The position numbers and the translations under genes are program-made. This document shows positions 45,667 through 56,056 of a DNA stretch of 64,000 nucleotides, in pieces; position 1 is the first letter of the stretch; every line of letters begins with the position of its first letter. The notes under the pieces were generated by a model that saw only the letters and a program-made list of their open reading frames with translations, had not been told where the DNA came from and ran no database searches. The stretch spans positions 551,803 through 615,802 of the forward strand of contig JAFWGI010000015.1 of NCBI GenBank assembly GCA_017512425.1, written 5' to 3'. This stretch comes from Hyphomicrobium sp. GTDB taxonomy: Bacteria; Pseudomonadota; Alphaproteobacteria; Rhizobiales; Hyphomicrobiaceae.

Positions 45667-47387
45667 CGGCGACGAACAAGCGCCCCGATAAGCAGATCGC
45701 GCGCGGACCGAAGGGCGGCGACGAACTTGTGTTCATGGCTCTCGGCGGTCTCGGCGAGATCGGCATGAACGTCTATCTGTACGGCTTCGGCCCGGAGCGG
45801 TCGCGGCAGTGGCTGATGGTCGATCTCGGAATCACGTTTCCTCATGAAGCAGAGCCTGGCGCCGATGTCGTGCTGCCGGATTTGCGGTTCATCATCGGCG
45901 AGAAGCAGGCGCTGGCGGGTCTTGTGCTGACGCACGCCCACGAAGATCACATCGGCGCGGTCATTGATCTCTGGCCGCAACTCAATTGTCCGATTTACGC
46001 GACGCCGTTTACTGCCGGAATGCTCAAAACGAAAATGGGCGAATACGGCAAAGGCATGCGTTTGCCGATTACAGAAATCCCGCTTGGCGGGCGTTTCATG
46101 GCCGGCGCGTTCGACGTCGAATTCGTATCGCTCGCGCATTCAATTCCGGAGCCGAGCGGTCTCGCGATCCGCACGCCTGCCGGCCTTGTTTTCCACACCG
46201 GTGACTGGAAGCTCGACGACGAACCGCTCGTTGGATCGCCGCCCGATGTCGCAAAGCTCAAGGCTCTCGGCAACGAGGGCGTGCTCGCGATGGTGTGCGA
46301 TTCAACCAACGCGATGCGCGAAGGCCGCTCGCCGACCGAAACGGAAGTCGCGCGCTCGCTTGCGAAGTTGATCGAAAACGCACCGCGCCGCGTCGCCGTG
46401 ACGACGTTCGCGTCGAACGTCGCGCGCGTGCGGGCGTGTGCGGATGCTGCGCGCGCCACGGGGCGGACGCTGGTCATCGCAGGCCGAGCCTTGCATCGCG
46501 TCATTCAAGTGGCCATTGAGACGGGCTATCTGCCAGAGAACTTCAGCTACCTCGATCAGCAGCGCTTTGACGACATCAGCGCCGGCAAGGTTCTTTTGCT
46601 TTGTACTGGAAGCCAGGGCGAACCGCGCGCTGCGATCGCGCGCATTTCTGAAGACCAGCATCCTGATATTTCGCTCGACCCGGGTGACATCGCGATTTTT
46701 TCGTCGCGCACAATCCCGGGCAATGAAATGTCCGTCGGCAAAGTGCAGAACGCGTTGGCGCGGCGTGGCGTCGATGTGATCACCGACAACGAGGCGCTGG
46801 TTCACGTGACAGGTCATCCGCGCCGCGACGAGCTGCGAGAGATCTACAGCTGGATGCGGCCGCAGATCGTTGTGCCGATGCACGGCGAAGCGAGGCATCT
46901 GAAAGAAAACGCCAAACTCGCGCGGTCGTGCGGCATCTCCGAAACGCATATTCTGACCGACGGCGAGATGCTGCGGCTTTGGCCCGAACAACGCGGCGTC
47001 ATCGACGAGGCACCCGTCGGCCGTTTGTTCCGCGACGGCAATCTGATCGTGCCCGACGCCGAAGGTCCGGTGAAAGCGCGCCGCAAATTATCGTTCGCCG
47101 GCATTGCGGTTGTCGCCATGACGATGTCGCGCCGCGGCGATATTCTGGCCGAGCCGCAAGTCGTGCTCGACGGCATTCCCGACGTCGATGCCGAGGGCGA
47201 GGACATGCACGAAATCGTGCTCGATGCGATCGATGGCACGCTGCGTTCGATACCGCAAAAGCGCCGTGGCGACCTCGATATGGTCAAAGAAGCCGTGTTT
47301 CGCGGCGTGCGCGGCGCTATTAACGAAGCCTGGGGCAAGAAGCCTGTTGTCAAAGTGCTGCTGACCGTGGTGGATGGCCGGGGTTAA
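45663..47387 (+). CDS. rnj: Ribonuclease J
   Basis: A 574-residue metallo-beta-lactamase/beta-CASP ribonuclease for 5'-to-3' and endonucleolytic RNA decay and rRNA maturation. Start at 45663, overlapping birA. The catalytic metal site is LTHAHEDHIGAVIDLW; GDWKLDDEP and the beta-CASP parts follow, then VHVTGHPRRDELREIYSWMR and VPMHGEARHLKENAKLA. The C-terminal 120 residues form the usual J-type extension. The gene order nuoN-birA-rnj-mce is conserved in related bacteria. Confidence 0.93.
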   Translation: MTATNKRPDKQIARGPKGGDELVFMALGGLGEIGMNVYLYGFGPERSRQWLMVDLGITFPHEAEPGADVVLPDLRFIIGEKQALAGLVLTHAHEDHIGAVIDLWPQLNCPIYATPFTAGMLKTKMGEYGKGMRLPITEIPLGGRFMAGAFDVEFVSLAHSIPEPSGLAIRTPAGLVFHTGDWKLDDEPLVGSPPDVAKLKALGNEGVLAMVCDSTNAMREGRSPTETEVARSLAKLIENAPRRVAVTTFASNVARVRACADAARATGRTLVIAGRALHRVIQVAIETGYLPENFSYLDQQRFDDISAGKVLLLCTGSQGEPRAAIARISEDQHPDISLDPGDIAIFSSRTIPGNEMSVGKVQNALARRGVDVITDNEALVHVTGHPRRDELREIYSWMRPQIVVPMHGEARHLKENAKLARSCGISETHILTDGEMLRLWPEQRGVIDEAPVGRLFRDGNLIVPDAEGPVKARRKLSFAGIAVVAMTMSRRGDILAEPQVVLDGIPDVDAEGEDMHEIVLDAIDGTLRSIPQKRRGDLDMVKEAVFRGVRGAINEAWGKKPVVKVLLTVVDGRG

Positions 47388-47439
47388 ATCTGGATTGGCC
47401 GCGCCAGCGCGCGGAGACGCTTTTCGAACGGAGACGAGA

Positions 47440-47844
47440 ATGATCGGGCGCCTCAATCACGTTGCCATCGCGGTCAAGGATATCGAGGCAGCGTCGGCGG
47501 TCTATCGCAACGCGCTTGGCGCGAACGTCGGTGCGCCGTTCGATCAGCCGGAGCATGGCGTGAAGGTCGTTTTCATCGAACTTCCGAATACGAAGATCGA
47601 ATTGCTGGAACCGCTGGGTGCCGGTTCGCCGATCGCGAAGTTTCTTGAGAAGGCACCCGACGGCGGTATCCATCACGTCTGCTATGAAGTCGACGATATT
47701 CTTGTCGCGCGCGATCAGTTGAAGGCGCAGGGCGCCCGCGTGCTCGGCGACGGCAATCCGAAAATCGGCGCCCACGGCAAGCCGGTTCTATTTCTGCATC
47801 CAAAGGATTTCTGCGGCACACTTGTTGAACTTGAACAGGTTTGA
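47440..47844 (+). CDS. mce: Methylmalonyl-CoA epimerase
   Basis: A 134-residue glyoxalase-fold protein that converts D- to L-methylmalonyl-CoA. The start at 47440 follows CGGAGACGAGA. Metal ligands are in LNHVAIAVKDIEAA (His), the central IHHVCYEVDD and the ending GTLVELEQV (Glu). It belongs to propionyl-CoA use and, in methylotrophs with the ethylmalonyl-CoA or serine cycle, to C1 assimilation. Confidence 0.9.
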   Translation: MIGRLNHVAIAVKDIEAASAVYRNALGANVGAPFDQPEHGVKVVFIELPNTKIELLEPLGAGSPIAKFLEKAPDGGIHHVCYEVDDILVARDQLKAQGARVLGDGNPKIGAHGKPVLFLHPKDFCGTLVELEQV

Positions 47845-47880
47845 TCGTCCAACGCGATCGCAACGACAGAGGTAAGCGTC

Positions 47881-48117
47881 ATGCGCACATCGGTCGCTCT
47901 CGCCACGTTTTTCTGCATGTGGTTCATCACGCTGTTCGTGGTGCTGCCATTCTTTGCCCGGACCCAGGAAGAGGCAGGTACAATTGTTCCGGGCACACCT
48001 GAAAGCGCGCCGTCGAAGGTCAACATTTGGAAAATATTTGCAGTCAACACACTGGTCGCGTCCGTCGCGTTCTCCGGTGTCTATGCGCTGGTTTCGAGCC
48101 TCGAAGCCGGTCCGTGA
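47881..48117 (+). CDS. DUF1467 family small membrane protein
   Basis: A 78-residue protein with two hydrophobic segments (VALATFFCMWFITLFVVLPF and IFAVNTLVASVAFSGVYALV) on either side of a polar loop. This is the pattern of DUF1467, found in alphaproteobacteria between mce and proS, exactly as here. Its function is not known. GAGGTAAGCGTC before the start is a fair ribosome binding site. Confidence 0.88.
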   Translation: MRTSVALATFFCMWFITLFVVLPFFARTQEEAGTIVPGTPESAPSKVNIWKIFAVNTLVASVAFSGVYALVSSLEAGP

Positions 48118-48254
48118 GTAAGCGCCCAAACTGTTGAATACGCCGCGATGATCAGCGCAATTTTCGCTTCCGAAGGCGGCTTGCCATTGCAAGGCTAAGC
48201 CTAAGGCGGTATTCGGCTCAAGGTTTTTCGAACGCACAGAAAGAACGGCACCTC

Positions 48255-49787
48255 ATGAGCAAGCGCGCGCTGGCCATCACCCGCGATCAGAGTTTTCCGG
48301 AGTGGTATCAGGCCGTCGTGCGCGATGGCGACATGGCCGAGACGAGCCCGGTGCGCGGCTGCATGATCATCAAGCCTTGGGGTTGGGGCATCTGGGAACG
48401 CATTCAGGCCGAACTCGACCAGCGGATTAAAGATACCGGCCACGAAAATTGCTATTTCCCGCTCTTCATTCCGATGAGCTTCATCGCAAAGGAAGCCGAG
48501 CACGTCGAAGGCTTCGCCAAGGAGATGGCGGTCGTCACGCATCACCGTTTGAAGAATGATGGCGGTAAGCTGGTCCTCGATCCGGAAGCGAAGCTCGAAG
48601 AGCCGCTGATCGTGCGCCCGACGTCGGAAACGATCATCGGCGATGCGTTCCAGCGCTGGATCAAAAGCTATCGCGATTTGCCGCTGCTGATCAATCAATG
48701 GGCCAACGTCGTGCGCTGGGAAATGCGCACGCGGTTGTTCCTGCGAACGGCCGAATTTCTCTGGCAGGAGGGGCATACTGCGCACGCAGATCGCGACGAT
48801 GCGATGGCGGAAACGCTGAAGATGCTCGAAGTTTATCGCGAGTTCTCGGAGAACATTCTTGCGATGCCGGTTATTGCCGGTGAGAAGCCGGCGAACGAGC
48901 GCTTCCCGGGCGCTGATAATACCTATTCGATCGAAGCGATGATGCAGGACGGCAAGGCGCTGCAAGCCGGCACGTCGCACTATCTGGGCACGCATTTTGC
49001 GGAAGCGCAGAACATACAATTCCAGAACGCGCAGGGGCAGCTGACCCATTGCCATACGACGAGCTGGGGTGTGTCGACGCGCCTGATCGGCGGCGTGATC
49101 ATGACCCATGCCGACGACGACGGCTTGCGTCTGCCGCCGAAAATCGCGCCTCGTGAAATCGTTATCGTGCCGATGTTACGCGAAAAGCCGGAAGACGCGG
49201 CGCTGATCGAGTATTGCACCGCGCTTGAGAAAGATTTGAAGGCGCAGGGTATCCGCGTGCTCGTCGATGCGAAGCCGACAAAGTCCGCTGAGAAGCGCTG
49301 GAACTGGGTGCGGCGTGGCGCGCCTGTGATCATCGAGATCGGTGGCCGCGATGCGAGCGGCGGCAACGTGACGTTCATGCGCCGCGACGCGCTGCGCGAT
49401 GGCGATAAAATTGCGTCGCATACGAAAGCGCGCGATGCGTTCGTGAGTGAGGCGCGCGGTCTGCTCGACGATATCCAAAAGCGGCTGTACGCAGAGGCAA
49501 AAGCGCGGCTCGATCAGAACATCATTTCCGGCATCTCGTCGTTTGATGATCTTGCGGCGTATTTCGGACCGGCAGAGGCCGACGATGAGGGCGGTGCGTT
49601 CAAGGGTTGGGTGAAGGTTGCATGGTCGCGTCCCGAGGACGCGGCATTGGAGACGGTTGCCGAACGCTTGAAATCGTTGAAGCTGACGATCCGCAATGCG
49701 CCCCTGTCGCAGGAGGGCGTCTCCGGCAAATGCCTATTTACCGGCGCGCCGGCCAAGCAATATGTGCTGATTGCACGCGCGTATTGA
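48255..49787 (+). CDS. proS: Prolyl-tRNA synthetase, archaeal/eukaryal-type (ProS type 3)
   Basis: A 510-residue class II aminoacyl-tRNA synthetase that charges tRNA-Pro. The start region DQSFPEWYQAVVRDGDMAET and SPVRGCMIIKPWGWGIWERI is the archaeal/eukaryal type and not the bacterial type. Class II motif 2 (RPTSETIIGDAFQRWI, RWEMRTRLFLRTAEFLWQEG) and motif 3 are present. The C-terminal domain (residues 410-510) ends in Tyr like type-3 enzymes. The gene sits at the standard alphaproteobacterial proS position between DUF1467 and lolC, where a short bacterial-type enzyme is more common, so it may have replaced it by transfer. Confidence 0.9.
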   Translation: MSKRALAITRDQSFPEWYQAVVRDGDMAETSPVRGCMIIKPWGWGIWERIQAELDQRIKDTGHENCYFPLFIPMSFIAKEAEHVEGFAKEMAVVTHHRLKNDGGKLVLDPEAKLEEPLIVRPTSETIIGDAFQRWIKSYRDLPLLINQWANVVRWEMRTRLFLRTAEFLWQEGHTAHADRDDAMAETLKMLEVYREFSENILAMPVIAGEKPANERFPGADNTYSIEAMMQDGKALQAGTSHYLGTHFAEAQNIQFQNAQGQLTHCHTTSWGVSTRLIGGVIMTHADDDGLRLPPKIAPREIVIVPMLREKPEDAALIEYCTALEKDLKAQGIRVLVDAKPTKSAEKRWNWVRRGAPVIIEIGGRDASGGNVTFMRRDALRDGDKIASHTKARDAFVSEARGLLDDIQKRLYAEAKARLDQNIISGISSFDDLAAYFGPAEADDEGGAFKGWVKVAWSRPEDAALETVAERLKSLKLTIRNAPLSQEGVSGKCLFTGAPAKQYVLIARAY

Positions 49788-49917
49788 GCTGAATTTGTAC
49801 TCAGCGACTTAATTGTCGCCCGATTGACGGTTTAGGGCAGCGGCGCACCATCGGCGTCGCGAGCTGGCGCTGGGGCACTGGCGTCGGGGACTGAAGGGGC
49901 GAGGGAGCAGCGCGAAC

Positions 49918-51189
49918 ATGGCAGCGGCCGTAGGCGACACGAAACCTTTCTCGGCATTCGAGTGGATGCTCGCTGGCCGCTACCTGCGCGCGCGGCGCAA
50001 GGAAGGCTTCATCTCGGTCATCGCTGGCTTCTCGTTCCTCGGCATCATGCTCGGCGTTGCGACGCTCATCATCGTCATGGCGGTGATGAACGGCTTCCGC
50101 AAAGATCTCTTCACGAAGATCATGGGCCTCAACGGCCATGTCATCGTGCACAAGATCGGCGAACCGTTTGAAGACTACGCTGAGATGGCCGCGAAGCTCG
50201 CGAAAGTGCCGGGTGTCGTCAGCGCGCTGCCGCTGATCGAAGGCCAAGTCATGGTGTCGTCGAACGTGCAGGCGCTCGGTGGGCTGGTGCGCGGCATCGA
50301 CGAGGCAAGCCTCAAATCGTTGAAGCTCGTCGCCGACAACGTCAAATACGGCACGCTCGATGGTTTCGATCAGCAGACGGGCATCGCGATCGGTTCGCGG
50401 CTGGCGCAGTCGCTGCGTGTCGGCCTTGGCGATACGATTACGCTGGTGTCGCCGCGTGGCGCCGCGACGCCGTTTGGCAATGCGCCGCGTTCCAAGCCCT
50501 ACGTCATCTCGTCGATATTCGAACTCGGCATGTCGGAATACGACCGCATGATGATTTTCATGCCGTTGGCCGAGGCGCAGAAATATTTTGCTAAGAACGG
50601 CGAGGTCGATGTTCTGGAGCTTGTGGTCGACAATCCCGAAGCTGTCGACAAATACAACGCCGACATCAAGACCGCCGGTGGTCCGACCATCAACGTCTCG
50701 GATTGGCGGCAACGCAATGAATCGTTCTTCAACGTTCTGGCCGTCGAACGCAACGTGATGTTCATCATCCTGTCGCTGATCATTCTGGTTGCGGCCATGA
50801 ACATCATCTCGGGCATGATGATGCTGGTGAAGGACAAGGGCCGCGATATCGCCGTGCTGCGCACGATGGGCGCGACGAAGGGCGCTGTCATGCGCGTGTT
50901 TCTGATCACCGGCGCCTCCATCGGGATCGTCGGAACGATAGCTGGCCTGATCCTCGGCGTGATTTTTTGCTGGAACATCGAGAGCATCAAGAATTTCGTC
51001 TCATGGATTACCGGCGCGACAATTTTCGATCCGAGCATCTACTATCTCACCAAGCTTCCGGCGGAGATCGATGGTCACGAGACGGCCGGCATCGTCATTA
51101 TGGCGCTGGTGTTGTCCGTTCTGGCGACGCTCTATCCGTCGTGGCGCGCATCGAAGCTCGATCCGGTTGAAGCGCTGAGGTACGAGTGA
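49918..51189 (+). CDS. lolC: LolC/LolE-family lipoprotein-releasing permease
   Basis: A 423-residue inner-membrane permease of the Lol lipoprotein export system. It has one N-terminal membrane segment ([20 protein letters not shown]), a large periplasmic domain to about residue 270, and three C-terminal segments, the usual layout. [20 protein letters not shown] and [18 protein letters not shown] mark the family. In alphaproteobacteria a single LolC/E-like protein is common and probably acts as a homodimer with LolD. It overlaps lolD by four bases. Confidence 0.92.
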   Translation: MAAAVGDTKPFSAFEWMLAGRYLRARRKEGFISVIAGFSFLGIMLGVATLIIVMAVMNGFRKDLFTKIMGLNGHVIVHKIGEPFEDYAEMAAKLAKVPGVVSALPLIEGQVMVSSNVQALGGLVRGIDEASLKSLKLVADNVKYGTLDGFDQQTGIAIGSRLAQSLRVGLGDTITLVSPRGAATPFGNAPRSKPYVISSIFELGMSEYDRMMIFMPLAEAQKYFAKNGEVDVLELVVDNPEAVDKYNADIKTAGGPTINVSDWRQRNESFFNVLAVERNVMFIILSLIILVAAMNIISGMMMLVKDKGRDIAVLRTMGATKGAVMRVFLITGASIGIVGTIAGLILGVIFCWNIESIKNFVSWITGATIFDPSIYYLTKLPAEIDGHETAGIVIMALVLSVLATLYPSWRASKLDPVEALRYE

Positions 51190-51917
51190 CGCACATGGAT
51201 CACATCGCAGCGCATGGCGGGCAGCAGCCGATTTTATCGCTCGATAACGTTTGGCGCGCCTACAAGCAGGGACCTCGCGAAATCTCGGTGCTGCAGGGCG
51301 CGAGTGCCGACTTGTGGCCGGGGCAAGCCGTGGCGCTGGTCGGACCGTCTGGCGCCGGCAAATCGACGTTGCTGCACATCGCCGGATTATTGGAGCAGCC
51401 GACGCGCGGGCGCGTGATCCTCAATGGCCGCGATTGCGCGGCACTGTCGGAATACGAGCGCACGAAGCTGCGCCGTCAGTCGATCGGGTTCGTCTATCAA
51501 TTCCATCAGCTTTTGCCGGAATTTTCGGCGCTTGAGAACGTCGTCATTCCGCAGATGATCCTCGGCAAGCGGAGGCGCGAGGCCGAGGCAAGGGCACGCG
51601 AACTGCTGACCGGTCTCGGACTTGGGCCGCGCGTCGATCACCGGCCGGCTGAGCTTTCCGGCGGCGAACAGCAGCGCACCGCGATTTGCCGCGGGGTCGC
51701 GAATGCGCCGCAACTGCTTCTCGCCGACGAACCAACCGGCAACCTCGATCCCCACACATCGGAGTTCGTGTTTCAGGAGCTCGTCGGGCTGATCCGCCAG
51801 CAGGGTGTCGCGGCTTTGATCGCGACGCATAACCTGGAATTGGCGCGCCGTATGGATCGCGTGCTGCAGATGCACGAAGGTCAACTTGTGGACGTGACGG
51901 CGCAGGCGCGCGCCTGA
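51186..51917 (+). CDS. lolD: Lipoprotein-releasing ABC ATPase
   Basis: A 243-residue ATPase that drives lipoprotein release with LolC. Walker A is [11 protein letters not shown], the signature [15 protein letters not shown] and Walker [18 protein letters not shown]. The GTG at 51186 overlaps the lolC stop (GTGA), giving [13 protein letters not shown]; the ATG at 51195 is another possible start. Confidence 0.93.
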   Translation: MTHMDHIAAHGGQQPILSLDNVWRAYKQGPREISVLQGASADLWPGQAVALVGPSGAGKSTLLHIAGLLEQPTRGRVILNGRDCAALSEYERTKLRRQSIGFVYQFHQLLPEFSALENVVIPQMILGKRRREAEARARELLTGLGLGPRVDHRPAELSGGEQQRTAICRGVANAPQLLLADEPTGNLDPHTSEFVFQELVGLIRQQGVAALIATHNLELARRMDRVLQMHEGQLVDVTAQARA

Positions 51918-51983
51918 TTACGGTCGCGCAAAACATGTGCTTTGGGGTTGACCCGACAGGTTGGCCGATGACCTACTGGCGCT

Positions 51984-54900
51984 ATGACTGACGCACCGAA
52001 TCAAACGTCCGCACAATTCGTGCATCTCAAGGTGCACAGCGCCTATTCGCTGCTCGAAGGAGCGCTTCCGATCGGCAAGATCGCAAAGCTTGCCGTCGGC
52101 TACGGCTTTCCCGCGATCGCGATTACCGACACGAACAATCTGTTCGGCGCGCTCGATTTCTCGAACAAGCTTTGGGACAGTGGCGTCCAGCCGATCGCAG
52201 GCGTCAGCATCGACGTCGATTTTGCCGATCACCGCGAGAGCCGCGATATGCGCTTGATGCGCGCCGGTTCAAATGAGCCGCGCGCGCAATCGGCGGGGCG
52301 GATTACGCTGCTTGCGATGGACGCAGACGGTTATGCGAATTTGATGCGCCTCTCGAAAAGCCTGTATTTCGAGCCGGCGCCCGACGAGACCGTGCACGCT
52401 AAAATCGCACGCATCGAAGAATTTTCCGCCGGACTGATCGCGCTGACCGGCGGCCCCGATGGCCCCGTCGATCGCGCGTTGAAAGACGGTCAAGCTGAGT
52501 TGGCGTTGGGGCGGATCAAGACGCTCGAAAAGATTTTCGGCAATCGGCTTTATATCGAGCTGCAACGGCACGGGCTTGAAAGCGAGGCGCGTGTCGAGCC
52601 GCTGCTTCTCGACTATGCATACGCGCGCAAGATTCCAATCGTTGCGACCAACGAAGTCTATTTCGCCGTCAAGTCGGACTACGACGCGCACGACGCGTTG
52701 CTGTGCATCGCGGAAGGACGCTACGTCGTCGAAGACGACCGGCGCCGCGCGACGCCCGAGCACTACATGAAGAGTGCAGCCGAAATGGCGGCGCTATTTG
52801 CGGATCTGCCGGAAGCGATCGCGAATACGATCGAAATCGCGATGCGCTGCGCGTTCCGGCCCGAGGGACGCAAACCGATCTTGCCACGCTTCGTTGCGAG
52901 CGACGACAGCCTGAGCGAACTCGAAAACTTCAGGCTCGAAGCTGCGGAATTGAAGCGGCAAGCCAAGGCCGGATTGAAAGAGCGGTTGGCCGCGACGGGG
53001 CCGGCCGAAGGCTTTACGGTCGAGGACTACGAGAAGCGGCTCGTCTACGAAGTGGACGTCATCACGCAGATGAAGTTCCCGGGCTACTTCTTGATCGTTG
53101 CCGACTTCATCAAGTGGTCGAAATCGAACGGCGTGCCGGTCGGACCTGGCCGCGGATCGGGCGCTGGCTCGCTCGTTGCCTATGCTTTGACGATCACCGA
53201 TCTCGATCCGTTGCGGTTCGGCTTGCTGTTCGAGCGCTTTCTCAATCCTGAGCGCGTATCGATGCCGGACTTCGACATCGACTTCTGCCAGGAAAAGCGC
53301 GACCGTGTGATTTCCTATGTGCAGCAGAAGTACGGCGCCGATCGCGTGGCGCAGATCATCACGCACGGAAAGCTGCAGGCGCGCGCCGTTCTGCGCGATG
53401 TCGGCCGCGTGCTGCAGATGCCGTATGGGCAAGTCGACAGGCTTTGCAAGCTCGTGCCAAACAATCCGGCCAATCCGGTGACGTTGCGTCAAGCAATCGA
53501 TGGCGAGCCGAAGCTGCAGGAAGAGCGCGACAACGACGCGATGGTCGCGCGGTTGCTTGAAATTTCGGAAAATCTCGAAGGGCTGTACCGCCACGCGTCG
53601 ACGCACGCCGCCGGTATGGTGATTGGCGACAGGCCGCTTGAAGAACTTGTGCCTATCTATCGCGATCCGAAATCGTCGATGCCGGTGACGCAATTCAATT
53701 GGAAGCTGGTCGAAGCCGCCGGACTTGTGAAGTTCGACTTCCTCGGACTGAAGACGTTGACGGTGCTCGAAAAGGCCGTGCAACTCGTGAAGCGCGGTCG
53801 CGGCATTACGGTCGATCTGCCGTCGCTGCCGCTCGACGACGTCAAATCGTATCAGCTGCTTGCACGCGCTGACACGGCCGGTGTCTTCCAGCTCGAAAGT
53901 ACGGGCATGCGCGAGAGTTTGAAGCGGCTGAAACCCGACCGCTTCGAAGACATCATCGCGATGGTCGCGCTTTATCGCCCGGGTCCGATGGACAACATTC
54001 CGACCTACATCAATCGCAAGCATGGCGAGGAGCCGGTCGACTACCTGCACGCAATGCTCGAAGGCATTCTGAAAGAAACCTACGGCGTCATCATTTATCA
54101 GGAGCAGGTTATCCAAATTGCGCAGGTCATGGGCGGGTACACGCTCGGGCAAGCCGATCTTCTACGCCGCGCGATGGGTAAGAAAGACAAAGCCGAGATG
54201 GCCGCGCAACAGGCGCGGTTCGTCGAGGGCGCCGAGAAAAACGGCGTCAAACGCAAAGAAGCGATTTCGATTTTCGAACTCGTCGACAAGTTCGCAGGCT
54301 ATGGTTTCAACAAGTCGCACGCTGCGGCTTACGCCCTGGTCAGCTATCACACCGCGTACATGAAGGCGAATTATTGCGAGGAGTTTCTCGCAGCGTCCAT
54401 GACGCTCGATATGGGCAATACCGACAAGCTCGCGATGTTCGCGAGTGAAGCGCGCCGCTCCGGTATCCAGGTTAAGCCGCCGTGCGTAAATGCCTCGGGC
54501 GTGGATTTCGGTGCCGAGCCGCCGAAGGGCGATGCCGAGCGTGGCGCGATACGCTATTCGCTTGCCGCGTTGAAAAACATCGGCAGCGGCGCAGTAGAGA
54601 CGATCGTTGCCGCGCGCGACGCGGACGGTCCCTACAAATCGCTCGCTGATTTCGCCAATCGCCTTGAGCCGAAGGTGCTCAACAAGCGCGGACTGGAAAC
54701 GCTGGCCAAGGGCGGTGCTTTCGACGCATTCAATAACGATCGCGCGCTCATTGCTGCGAACGCCGATACGATGCTGGCGTTGGCGCAGCGCCGTTCGTCG
54801 GATCAGGCTGTTGGCATGGTCGATATGTTCGGCGGCGGCGATACGACGCCCGAACTCGTCTTGCGGGCGACGCAGGCCTGGACGCCTATGGAGCGACTTG

Positions 54901-55526
54901 CGTCAGAATTCGAGGCGGTCGGCTTTTATCTGTCCGGACATCCGCTCGATACCTACGACCGCGTTCTCAACAAGCTCGGTGTTAAGAAATTCACGGAGTT
55001 TGAACTTGCGACGCAGCGTGGCGCGACGGCTGGGCGCCTTGCAGGCATCGTAATCGCGGCGCGAGAGCGGCGGTCACAAAAGGGTAACAAATTTGCTTTT
55101 GCAAGTTTCTCCGATATGACCGGTCAGTTCGAAGCAGTCATTTTTTCCGACACGCTTACGGCATGCCGCGATTTGCTCGAGCCGGGTACGCCGGTCATCA
55201 TATCCGTCGAAGCGGAACGCGACGGCGAGACGCTGAAGATGCGCGTGCAGGGGCTCGAGTCGCTCGACAAAGCAGCAGCTGCGGTGCCGCGCCACCTTAA
55301 GGTTGTGCTGGACCGCAAGGCTCTGACATCCGCATCGCAGCGGATCGCAGATATGCATGCGAACCTCAAGCCAAGCGCGCGCGGTGGCGAAGTGCGGTTG
55401 CTGTTGCCGCTTGAAGATCGAGGTTGTGAAATGGAATTTTTGTTGCCAGGCCGTTACGAAGTATCGCCCGACGCGGCCAGCCGGATTTCTGCGATGGCCG
55501 GAGTAGCTGAAATTCTCGAAAGCTAG
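51984..55526 (+). CDS. dnaE: DNA polymerase III alpha subunit
   Basis: A 1180-residue replicative polymerase of the C family. The PHP domain opens with FVHLKVHSAYSLLEGALPIG, and DTNNLFGALDF follows. Catalytic Asp residues are in MPDFDIDFCQEKRD and KFDFLGLKTL. GPGRGSGAGSLVAYAL marks the palm region, and GYGFNKSHAAAYALVSYHTA the fingers. The C-terminal OB domain and a small end domain are present. Length and motifs are as expected. It sits 66 bases after lolD, the usual alphaproteobacterial order. Confidence 0.97.
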   Translation: MTDAPNQTSAQFVHLKVHSAYSLLEGALPIGKIAKLAVGYGFPAIAITDTNNLFGALDFSNKLWDSGVQPIAGVSIDVDFADHRESRDMRLMRAGSNEPRAQSAGRITLLAMDADGYANLMRLSKSLYFEPAPDETVHAKIARIEEFSAGLIALTGGPDGPVDRALKDGQAELALGRIKTLEKIFGNRLYIELQRHGLESEARVEPLLLDYAYARKIPIVATNEVYFAVKSDYDAHDALLCIAEGRYVVEDDRRRATPEHYMKSAAEMAALFADLPEAIANTIEIAMRCAFRPEGRKPILPRFVASDDSLSELENFRLEAAELKRQAKAGLKERLAATGPAEGFTVEDYEKRLVYEVDVITQMKFPGYFLIVADFIKWSKSNGVPVGPGRGSGAGSLVAYALTITDLDPLRFGLLFERFLNPERVSMPDFDIDFCQEKRDRVISYVQQKYGADRVAQIITHGKLQARAVLRDVGRVLQMPYGQVDRLCKLVPNNPANPVTLRQAIDGEPKLQEERDNDAMVARLLEISENLEGLYRHASTHAAGMVIGDRPLEELVPIYRDPKSSMPVTQFNWKLVEAAGLVKFDFLGLKTLTVLEKAVQLVKRGRGITVDLPSLPLDDVKSYQLLARADTAGVFQLESTGMRESLKRLKPDRFEDIIAMVALYRPGPMDNIPTYINRKHGEEPVDYLHAMLEGILKETYGVIIYQEQVIQIAQVMGGYTLGQADLLRRAMGKKDKAEMAAQQARFVEGAEKNGVKRKEAISIFELVDKFAGYGFNKSHAAAYALVSYHTAYMKANYCEEFLAASMTLDMGNTDKLAMFASEARRSGIQVKPPCVNASGVDFGAEPPKGDAERGAIRYSLAALKNIGSGAVETIVAARDADGPYKSLADFANRLEPKVLNKRGLETLAKGGAFDAFNNDRALIAANADTMLALAQRRSSDQAVGMVDMFGGGDTTPELVLRATQAWTPMERLASEFEAVGFYLSGHPLDTYDRVLNKLGVKKFTEFELATQRGATAGRLAGIVIAARERRSQKGNKFAFASFSDMTGQFEAVIFSDTLTACRDLLEPGTPVIISVEAERDGETLKMRVQGLESLDKAAAAVPRHLKVVLDRKALTSASQRIADMHANLKPSARGGEVRLLLPLEDRGCEMEFLLPGRYEVSPDAASRISAMAGVAEILES

Positions 55527-55652
55527 ACTACGGCGAATTCTGGACTATTTTGCCTCGACAAGAACAAAAGAATTTTCGACGGCTTTTTGAACCTCGCGCG
55601 TTGTATTCCTCAGACGCGCTAGAGGCGTCACGATGAATGTGAGGAGATCTAT

Positions 55653-55892
55653 ATGAAGAAGAGCATCTTAGCAGCTGCAGCATTCGCCGCTCTGGCAATC
55701 GGTTCGGCCAGCGGCGCCTCGGCAGGCGTTATCGGCGGCAATCTTGGTGGCGTAAAAGCGTCCGCACCCGTAGAGCTTGCGCAGCAGGTCCACTGGCGTC
55801 CGTATAAGCACAAGCATAACCGGTGGAACAAGTATCGGAAGGGCAAGCAATGCGCTTGGCGTAACGGCAAGCGGCGCTGCGGGTGGCGCTAA
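55653..55892 (+). CDS. Small secreted, very basic protein, function unknown
   Basis: A 79-residue protein with a clear signal peptide (MKKSILAAAAFAALAIGSAS, with an Ala cleavage area near residue 24). The mature C-terminal 35 residues are very rich in Lys, Arg and Trp (WRPYKHKHNRWNKYRKGKQC, then AWRNGKRRCGWR), with two Cys. A GTGAGGAGATCTAT site lies before the ATG. It could bind nucleic acid, polysaccharide or membranes, but nothing is proven. Confidence 0.7.
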   Translation: MKKSILAAAAFAALAIGSASGASAGVIGGNLGGVKASAPVELAQQVHWRPYKHKHNRWNKYRKGKQCAWRNGKRRCGWR

Positions 55893-56056
55893 GCGCACTA
55901 CTGGTAGTTGGCCTTACTAGAGTGAAGAATGGCGCCGTACCCCGGTTGCATACCGTTCATGTGCAGGTCATGTAATTGCGGGTACGGTCCATCTGCCCTT
56001 AGAAAGGGCTCTCAGCTGAAGTGCGGCGGTTTCAGAATTCGGAGGCATTTGTCGTG

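Noticed and set aside
52794..54152. Long antisense frame (452 codons) opposite dnaE
   Set aside because: Same reason: it lies within an intact dnaE and shows no domain or ribosome binding site.
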